In this document: positions 6,965-12,214 of the stretch, in pieces
Numbering within the stretch: position 1 is the stretch's first letter
How the letters are laid out: every line of letters starts with the position of its first letter
From: Pseudomonas sp. UBA5782
GTDB lineage: Bacteria > Pseudomonadota > Gammaproteobacteria > Pseudomonadales > Pseudomonadaceae
Direction of reading: 5' to 3'
Assembly: GCA_002418465.1 (NCBI GenBank)
Contig: DIEE01000131.1
Coordinates: forward strand, 953-13,166
Length of the DNA stretch: 12,214 bases
Translations under genes and position numbers: made by a program
The notes under the pieces: model-generated
The model's input: the letters and a program-made list of their open reading frames with translations, nothing else
Databases searched by the model: none
Told to the model about the DNA's origin: nothing

Positions 6965-8216
6965 CGTTTCAACTCCAGGTGGGGACGCTGCATGGGCAGC
7001 AGGCCCTGCGGACGCCAGATCATCATCAGCACCATCAGGGCGCCGAACATCAGCATGCGGTACTCGCTGAACTCACGCATCAGCTCGGGCAGCAGGATCA
7101 TCACGATGGCGGCGAGGATCACCCCCAGCTGCGAACCCATGCCGCCGAGCACGACGATGGCGAGGATGATCGCCGACTCGATGAAGGTGAAGGATTCCGG
7201 CGTCACCAGGCCCTGGCGGGCAGCGAAGAAGCTGCCGGCGAAACCGGCGAAGCAGGCGCCGAGGGTGAACGCGGAGAGCTTGATCGCGGTGGGGTTCAGC
7301 CCCAGCGCGCGGCAGGCGATCTCGTCCTCGCGCAACGCTTCCCAGGCGCGGCCGATCGGCATGCGCAGCAGGCGGTTGATCACGAACAGGGTCAGCAGCA
7401 CCAGCAGCAGGGCGATCAGGTAGAGGAAGATCACCTTGTTGATCGAGTTGTAGGCCAGGCCGAAATACTCGTGGAAGGTCTGCATGCCCTCGGCGGCCTT
7501 GCGCTCGAAGGAGAGGCCGAACAGGGTCGGCTTCTCGATGTTGCTGATGCCGTTGGGACCGCCGGTGATGCTGGTCAGATTGCGCAGCAGGATGCGGATG
7601 ATTTCGCCGAAACCCAGGGTGACGATCGCCAGGTAGTCGCCGCGCAGGCGCAGCACCGGGAAGCCGAGCAGGAAGCCGAACAGCGCGGCCATCGCCCCGG
7701 CGATCGGCAGGCAGATCCAGAAACCGAAGCCGTAGTAGCTCGACAGCAGCGCGTAGCTGTAGGCGCCGACGGCGTAGAAGCCGACGTAGCCGAGATCGAG
7801 CAGGCCGGCCAGGCCGACGACGATGTTCAGGCCGAGGCCGAGCATCACGTAGATCAGGATCAGCGTGGCGATGTCCACCGCGCCGCGCGAGCCGAAGAAC
7901 GGCCAGACCAGCGCGAGCATGACCAGCGCCAGGATGATCCAGCGCTGCGTCGACGGCAGGGTGAGGAAGTTGCCGGCACCGGCCGGTACGCTCGGCAGGT
8001 TCGGGCTGGCGGCCCAGCCGGCGGCCAGGTGATGGCGGAACAGCTGCCAGACGAACATCGCCACGGCGCAACCGGCGATGATCCACAGGGTGGTGGCGCT
8101 GGCGCCCTGCACCTGCAGGCCGATGCCCACGGTAGTCAGCTTGAGGCCGAGCACCGGGTAGGCCACGGCGATCACCAGCAGGGCGCTGAAGAACGCGGTC
8201 TTGAGTTTGTGTGCAG

Positions 8217-8220
<4 letters not shown>
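6961..8220 (-). CDS. livM: BCAA ABC transporter permease LivM (BraE)
   Basis: 419-residue inner-membrane permease. The N-terminal region (about 5-105), with hydrophobic spans near 9-28 and 44-60, matches the extra domain (DUF3382 type) found in gammaproteobacterial LivM. The core permease follows, with GLAGLLDLGYVGFYAVGAYS (136-155), the VTLGFGEIIRILLRNLTSIT block (200-219) and the cytoplasmic ATPase-contact loop GRAWEALREDEIACRALGLN (290-309). It ends with WRPQGLLP (402-409). The ATG at 8220 overlaps the livH stop by 4 bp, and GGAGG lies about ten bases upstream. It pairs with LivH to form the transmembrane channel for leucine, isoleucine and valine. Confidence 0.95.
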
Positions 8221-9131
<911 letters not shown>

Positions 9132-9138
9132 TACCTGA

Positions 9139-9143
9139 CTCCT
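9139..9143 (-). promoter_or_regulatory. Shine-Dalgarno site of livH
   Basis: AGGAG on the minus strand, seven bases before the ATG at 9131. It selects the family-consistent start over the in-frame upstream ATG at 9203. Confidence 0.75.
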
Positions 9144-9200
9144 GGAACATCCCGTACTGCGGCGCTCGTGACGCGTGGATGTCCGGAATATGCGGATAGA

Positions 9201-9232
9201 CAAAGCCCACTGCGCGAACGCAGTGGGCTTTG
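9201..9232 (-). terminator. Intercistronic hairpin between livK and livH (partial terminator / mRNA stabiliser)
   Basis: A perfect 14-bp stem (9201-9214 with 9219-9232) closes a four-base loop, TTCG on the transcribed minus-strand sense. It begins 17 bases after the livK stop. The stem ends in TTTG and is followed by TC, so the U tract is poor. Such a structure usually attenuates read-through or protects the upstream message from 3' exonucleases, giving more binding protein than membrane components. Complete termination is unlikely, because livH has no obvious promoter in the remaining 69 bp. Confidence 0.8.
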
Positions 9233-9249
9233 GGTTTCAAGCGTGACGC

Positions 9250-10371
9250 TTACTTGGCTTCGGTCTTGGTACCGTCCTGGTGCCATTCGTAGACGACGAA
9301 GCTGAAGTCCTTCAGATCGCCCTTCTCGTCGAAGCCGAGGCTGCCGGTCGGGGTGTCGAAGTTGTTGGCGCGCAGCGCGGCAGCGACTTTGTCGGTGTCG
9401 GTGCTGCCGGCTTTCTTGATGCCCTCGGCGATGACCTGAACGGCGGCGTAGGCCGGGAACACGAACGGACCGGTCGGGTCCTGGTTCTTCGCCTTGAAGG
9501 CCTCGACCAGCGCCTGGTTCTTCGGATCCTGGTCGAAGGATTTCGGCAGGGTGACCAGCAGGCCTTCGGAAGCCGGGCCGGCGATCGCCGAGATTTCCTT
9601 GTTGCCCACGCCTTCCGGACCCATGAACTTGACCTTCAGGCCTTTTTCACTGGTCTGGCGCAGCAGCAGGCCGAGTTCCGGGTGGTAGCCGCCGTAGTAG
9701 ACGAAGTCGACGTTGGCCTGCTTGAGCTTGGCGATCAGCGAGGAGAAGTCCTTGTCGCCGGAGTTGATGCCTTCGAACATCGCGACCTTGACGCCTTTGG
9801 CTTCAAGGGTCTGCTTGACGGCGGTGGCGATGCCTTCGCCGTACTGCTGCTTGTCGTGGATCACGGCAACCACTTTCGGCTTCACGTGGTCGGCGATGAA
9901 GGCACCGGCGGTCGGGCCCTGCAGGCTGTCCAGGCCGATGGTGCGGAAGATCAGCTTGTAGCCGCGCGCGGTGATTTCCGGGCTGGTGGCGGCCGGGGTG
10001 ACCATCAGGATGCCTTCGTCTTCGTAGATGTCCGAAGCCGGCTGGGTGGAGCTGGAGCAGAGGTGGCCGACAACGAATTTGACTTCGTCGTTGACGATCT
10101 TGTTGGCCACGGCGACCGCTTGTTTCGGGTCGCAGGCATCGTCGTAGACCACGCCTTCGAGTTGCTCGCCGTTGACGCCACCGGCCTTGTTGATCTGCTC
10201 GATCGCCATCTTGGCGCCGATGAACTGCATTTCGCCGTACTGGGCGACCGGACCGGTCACCGGACCGGCGAGGGCGATCTTGATGGTGTCGGCGGCAACG
10301 GAATAGCTGGCAGCGCCGGCCAGGGCCATGGCGGCGAACAGTTTGGAAAGCTGTTTGGTAGCCTTGTTCAT
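9250..10371 (-). CDS. livK: BCAA periplasmic binding protein LivK (BraC)
   Basis: 373-residue periplasmic receptor that delivers leucine, isoleucine, valine (and in BraC also alanine and threonine) to LivHMGF. A signal peptide with KQLSK, a hydrophobic core LFAAMALAGAASYSVA and cleavage near residues 26/27 precedes the mature start DTIKIALAGPVTGPVAQYG. The conserved cysteine pair Cys80 (DDACDPKQ) and Cys105 (GHLCSSSTQ) probably forms the disulfide of the leucine-binding fold. Segments EGVGNKEI and GSLGFDEKGDLKDFSF are characteristic. Length equals that of Pseudomonas BraC as I recall it. The start is the ATG at 10371, with GGAG (10380-10377) five bases upstream; the frame is open further, to 10452, but that part lacks signal-peptide logic. 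First gene of the operon. Confidence 0.96.
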   Translation of the reverse strand: MNKATKQLSKLFAAMALAGAASYSVAADTIKIALAGPVTGPVAQYGEMQFIGAKMAIEQINKAGGVNGEQLEGVVYDDACDPKQAVAVANKIVNDEVKFVVGHLCSSSTQPASDIYEDEGILMVTPAATSPEITARGYKLIFRTIGLDSLQGPTAGAFIADHVKPKVVAVIHDKQQYGEGIATAVKQTLEAKGVKVAMFEGINSGDKDFSSLIAKLKQANVDFVYYGGYHPELGLLLRQTSEKGLKVKFMGPEGVGNKEISAIAGPASEGLLVTLPKSFDQDPKNQALVEAFKAKNQDPTGPFVFPAYAAVQVIAEGIKKAGSTDTDKVAAALRANNFDTPTGSLGFDEKGDLKDFSFVVYEWHQDGTKTEAK

Positions 10372-10460
10372 TGATGCTCCACTCTCTGGTGTTTTGGTTG
10401 TGTCGGCTCTGCGCGGCAGGCCGTGGAACCGAACGGTAGACCCTCCGGCCATGCCGTACG

Positions 10461-10476
10461 ACTGTACCGGTACAGT
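10461..10476. promoter_or_regulatory. Perfect 16-bp palindrome upstream of livK, likely operator
   Basis: ACTGTACCGGTACAGT is its own reverse complement and lies 90-105 bases before the livK start codon. An outer inverted repeat, ATGCCGT (10451-10457) and ACGGCAT (10492-10498), surrounds it. The spacing rules out a canonical LexA box, which needs CTGT-N8-ACAG; here six bases separate the arms. A GntR- or TetR-type dimer is a reasonable guess. It could equally regulate the plus-strand genes, though they start 270 bp away. Confidence 0.6.
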
Positions 10477-10632
10477 GTAAGGCGGCGCTCGACGGCATTA
10501 GAAGTCGAGGCGCCAGGCGGAACGGAGGGGGGTGTCGTCTAAACCCGCCAAGTGTACAAAATTCCGTCGCAAATTCCTCGTCTCGCATGCCGTTTGCATA
10601 GATCGACCGACCGGCCGGGCGAACCACGCGGG

Positions 10633-10664
10633 GCGGCTTCGAGCCGCTGCGCTGGCGGCGCAGC
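10633..10664. repeat. Two overlapping GC-rich hairpins
   Basis: The first hairpin has arms GCGGCT (10633-10638) and AGCCGC (10642-10647) around a three-base loop. The second has arms GCTGCGC (10646-10652) and GCGCAGC (10658-10664) around a five-base loop. They share two bases, so both cannot form completely at once. They lie upstream of the predicted transcription start near 10724 and carry no U tract. They may be a REP-like remnant or chance structure in GC-rich DNA. Confidence 0.4.
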
Positions 10665-10688
10665 TCATCGCGCTCGGGCCGCGACGGT

Positions 10689-10717
10689 TTGGCGCGCCGC
10701 GCCCTGGGCATTATCAT
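10689..10717 (+). promoter_or_regulatory. Putative sigma-70 promoter of the DUF2288 gene
   Basis: TTGGCG (-35, four of six consensus bases) and TATCAT (-10, five of six) are separated by exactly 17 bp. Transcription would start near 10724, giving a leader of about 23 bases before the ATG at 10747. Confidence 0.6.
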
Positions 10718-10746
10718 TCGCCTCCGCGACAGCCACAGGTGAGTCC

Positions 10747-11064
10747 ATGACCGGCTCCGACGAAACGCTCTACGCCAAGCTTCTCGGCGAAACCGCCGCC
10801 ATCAGCTGGGCCGAACTGCAGCCCTTTTTCGCCCGCGGCGCACTGCTCTGGGTCGCCGCCGCGCTGGATCTGGTCGAAGTTGCCCAGGCGGTGGCCGAGG
10901 ACGACGGCGAGAAGGTCGGCGCATGGATGCGAGGCGGCGCGCTGGGCAAGATCGAGGATGCCCTTGCCGAAGACCTGATCGCCCGCGATCCGCCGTTGTG
11001 GGCGGTGGTGGTGGCGCCCTGGGTGCTGGTGCAGGAACGCGACGGCCAGCGCGCCGGGCACTGA
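10747..11064 (+). CDS. DUF2288 family protein
   Basis: 105-residue soluble acidic protein resembling the DUF2288 family, whose function I do not know. The body LYAKLLGETAAISWAELQPF (8-27), ARGALLWVAAALDLVEVAQA (29-48), the acidic EDDGEKV stretch (51-57) and the C-terminal block WAVVVAPWVLVQERD (85-99) fit the family, as does the length. No signal peptide or clear membrane segment is seen. The ATG at 10747 has AGGT at 10737-10740, a moderate ribosome site, and a good promoter 30-58 bases upstream; an in-frame extension to 10552 crosses that promoter and is rejected. It diverges from livK and is followed after 51 bp by the DUF5064-type gene, possibly co-transcribed. Confidence 0.85.
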   Translation: MTGSDETLYAKLLGETAAISWAELQPFFARGALLWVAAALDLVEVAQAVAEDDGEKVGAWMRGGALGKIEDALAEDLIARDPPLWAVVVAPWVLVQERDGQRAGH

Positions 11065-11115
11065 AACTTTCCACGGGCGAGCAGTCCGATCCTTTATGCC
11101 TTACGGGAGCACCCC

Positions 11116-11490
11116 ATGTTCGAACCGGGCCATCTGCATCTGCACCACCTCAGCTTCCCGGGCTTGCCGGACGGGCAGGAATTCTCCATCGACGTGCACT
11201 ACGAAGTGCGCCGCGACGCTCAGGAAGGGCCGATGCTGCACATGCTCATGAAGGGCGACGTGGACGGCAAGGCCTTCGAGGAGACCTTCGAGCTGCACCG
11301 CGACGACGCCTTCAACTTCGCCACCAAGATCAGTCGCATCGCCGAAAGCCACGGGCGCCAGCCGCATTTCGGCAGCGTGTTCGTCGATCACAAGGATTTC
11401 GACGCGATGTTCGCCGACATCCGCCGCCTGCTCGACCTCAAGCCCGGCGAACCGATGAACCTCGACCACCTCGGCCAGGACGGCCTCTAA
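11116..11490 (+). CDS. DUF5064 family protein
   Basis: 124-residue soluble, histidine-rich protein matching the DUF5064 type known mainly from Pseudomonas; function unknown. It opens with MFEPGHLHLHHL, and the core VHYEVRRDAQEGPMLHMLMK (27-46), DGKAFEETFELHRDDAFNFA (50-69) and a conserved tail LDLKPGEPMNLDHLG (106-120) support the assignment. Ten histidines are present, five of them in the first 27 residues. The ATG at 11116 is preceded by GGGAG (11105-11109) with a six-base gap. A weak GC hairpin (arms 11505-11510 and 11517-11522, no U tract) follows the stop. It probably shares the DUF2288 transcript, since no promoter stands out in the 51-bp gap. Confidence 0.85.
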   Translation: MFEPGHLHLHHLSFPGLPDGQEFSIDVHYEVRRDAQEGPMLHMLMKGDVDGKAFEETFELHRDDAFNFATKISRIAESHGRQPHFGSVFVDHKDFDAMFADIRRLLDLKPGEPMNLDHLGQDGL

Positions 11491-11596
11491 GACGCCCGTT
11501 TTCGGCGCCGTCGCAGCGGCGCTAGACGTTCGGAGCGGTTCTAGGCGCGACCCGGCCGGGCTAGGATAAGCCCCCGTTTACGCTGGAGCGCCACCG

Positions 11597-12214
11597 ATGA
11601 ATTCCTTGCCGAGGCTCGCCTTCGCCGGCACAGGCCTGATGGGTCAGCCCATGAGCCGCCGCCTGCTGGCGGCCGGCTATCCGTTGCGGCTGTGGAATCG
11701 CAGCCCGGAAAAGGCCGCGGCGCTGATCGCCGCCGGCGCGATCCATGCCGATGATCCCGCCGCCCTCTGCACCGACAGCGATGTGGTGATGCTCTGCCTG
11801 AGCGACACCACGGCAGTGCGCGAGGTGGTGTTCGGCGCCGGCGGCATCGTCGAGGGCGCGCGCCCCGGCCAGCTGCTGGTGGATTTCTCCAGCCTCGATC
11901 CCGCCGCTACCCGGCAGATGGCCGCCGAACTGGCCGCGCGCAGCGGCATGCGCTGGGTCGATGCGCCGGTTTCCGGAGGCACCGCCGGCGCCGAGGCCGG
12001 CAGCCTGGCGATCATGGCCGGTGGCGAGGCGGCGGACATCGAGCGGCTGCGGCCGATCCTGGCGCACCTCGGCCAGCGCCTGACGCACATGGGCGAGGTC
12101 GGTGCCGGTCAGGTGACCAAGGTCTGCAACCAGATGATCGTCGCCTGCAACGCCCTGGTGATCGCCGAAGTGGTGGCCCTGGCCGAGCGCTCGGGCGTCG
12201 ATGCCGGCCTGCTG
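11597..12214 (+). CDS. Beta-hydroxyacid (3-hydroxyisobutyrate-type) dehydrogenase, C-terminus cut by window edge
   Basis: Cytoplasmic NAD(P)-dependent oxidoreductase of the 3-hydroxyisobutyrate dehydrogenase / tartronate-semialdehyde reductase family; 206 of roughly 290 residues are visible. The Rossmann motif is FAGTGLMGQPM (9-19), the substrate-binding motif is DAPVSGGTAGAEAGSL (122-137), and the catalytic Lys175 with Asn178 lies in GAGQVTKVCNQ (169-179). Arg35 in LWNRS, just after the second strand, suggests NADP(H) preference, as in glyoxylate/succinic semialdehyde reductases with NRT. The NQMIVACNALVIAEVVALAE helix resembles GarR/GlxR-type reductases more than valine-pathway MmsB. The ATG at 11597 has GGAG (11585-11588) eight bases upstream; a TAGGAT -10-like box at 11562-11567 lacks a good -35. 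Substrate unknown. Confidence 0.92.
   Translation, partial: MNSLPRLAFAGTGLMGQPMSRRLLAAGYPLRLWNRSPEKAAALIAAGAIHADDPAALCTDSDVVMLCLSDTTAVREVVFGAGGIVEGARPGQLLVDFSSLDPAATRQMAAELAARSGMRWVDAPVSGGTAGAEAGSLAIMAGGEAADIERLRPILAHLGQRLTHMGEVGAGQVTKVCNQMIVACNALVIAEVVALAERSGVDAGLL

Larger units (their letters stand above)
10372..10746. other. 375-bp divergent intergenic region between livK and the DUF2288 gene
   Basis: No credible gene on either strand; open frames running through it are GC-rich shadows. It holds the livK leader (about the first 60-100 bases), a 16-bp palindrome at 10461-10476 flanked by 7-bp inverted repeats, a TGTACA hexamer at 10553-10558, overlapping GC-rich hairpins at 10633-10664 and a plus-strand promoter at 10689-10717. 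No convincing sigma-70 or sigma-54 promoter for livK could be identified; TCTAAT (about 10502-10497, minus strand) is a possible -10 without a matching -35. Confidence 0.7.

Noticed and set aside
10461..10476. LexA (SOS) box
   Set aside because: The CTGT and ACAG arms are separated by six bases, not the eight needed by a canonical LexA site, and livK is not a known SOS gene.
10701..10720. Possible Fur box around the CATTATCATT stretch
   Set aside because: Only part of the 19-bp Fur consensus is present, without dyad symmetry, and TATCAT is better explained as a -10 element.

Overview
The window looks like chromosomal DNA of a Pseudomonas-type gammaproteobacterium. The DNA is GC-rich with G/C-ending codons. 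The branched-chain amino acid (BCAA) transporter genes lie in the order braC-braD-braE-braF-braG known from Pseudomonas, the binding protein has the length and signature segments of Pseudomonas BraC, and a DUF5064-type protein, a family I know mainly from pseudomonads, follows. No tRNA, rRNA, insertion sequence, CRISPR array or phage gene was seen. Family assignments come from reading the translated sequences, not from database searches.

Left region (1-5477): a catabolic-looking operon on the minus strand, read as FAH-fold enzyme (4587-3427), class III CaiB/BaiF CoA-transferase (3399-2188), solute-binding-protein-like protein with no signal peptide (2183-1032) and MHS-type major facilitator permease (951 to beyond the left edge). 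Divergent from it on the plus strand is an IclR-type regulator (4699-5439). The 111-bp intergenic stretch is AT-rich and holds a 20-bp inverted repeat that overlaps a perfect TATAAT -10 box of the regulator gene. The likely design is an organic acid imported by the permease, processed by the FAH enzyme and activated as a CoA thioester by the CoA-transferase, with IclR sensing the acid or a product. The substrate cannot be named from this sequence. The binding-protein-like gene is the odd member: it looks cytoplasmic and no ABC permease accompanies it.

Middle region (5450-10371): a bidirectional terminator separates the convergent iclR and livF genes. The complete minus-strand operon livK-livH-livM-livG-livF (braCDEFG) encodes a high-affinity BCAA ABC importer. 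The permease and ATPase genes overlap by 4 bp or are 4 bp apart. livK is separated from livH by 118 bp holding a perfect 14-bp stem, which probably lets the binding protein be made in excess.

Right region (10372-12214): a 375-bp divergent intergenic region carries a perfect 16-bp palindrome upstream of livK, GC-rich hairpins and a good sigma-70 promoter for the plus-strand genes. These encode a DUF2288 protein, a DUF5064 protein and the first 206 residues of a beta-hydroxyacid dehydrogenase cut by the right edge.
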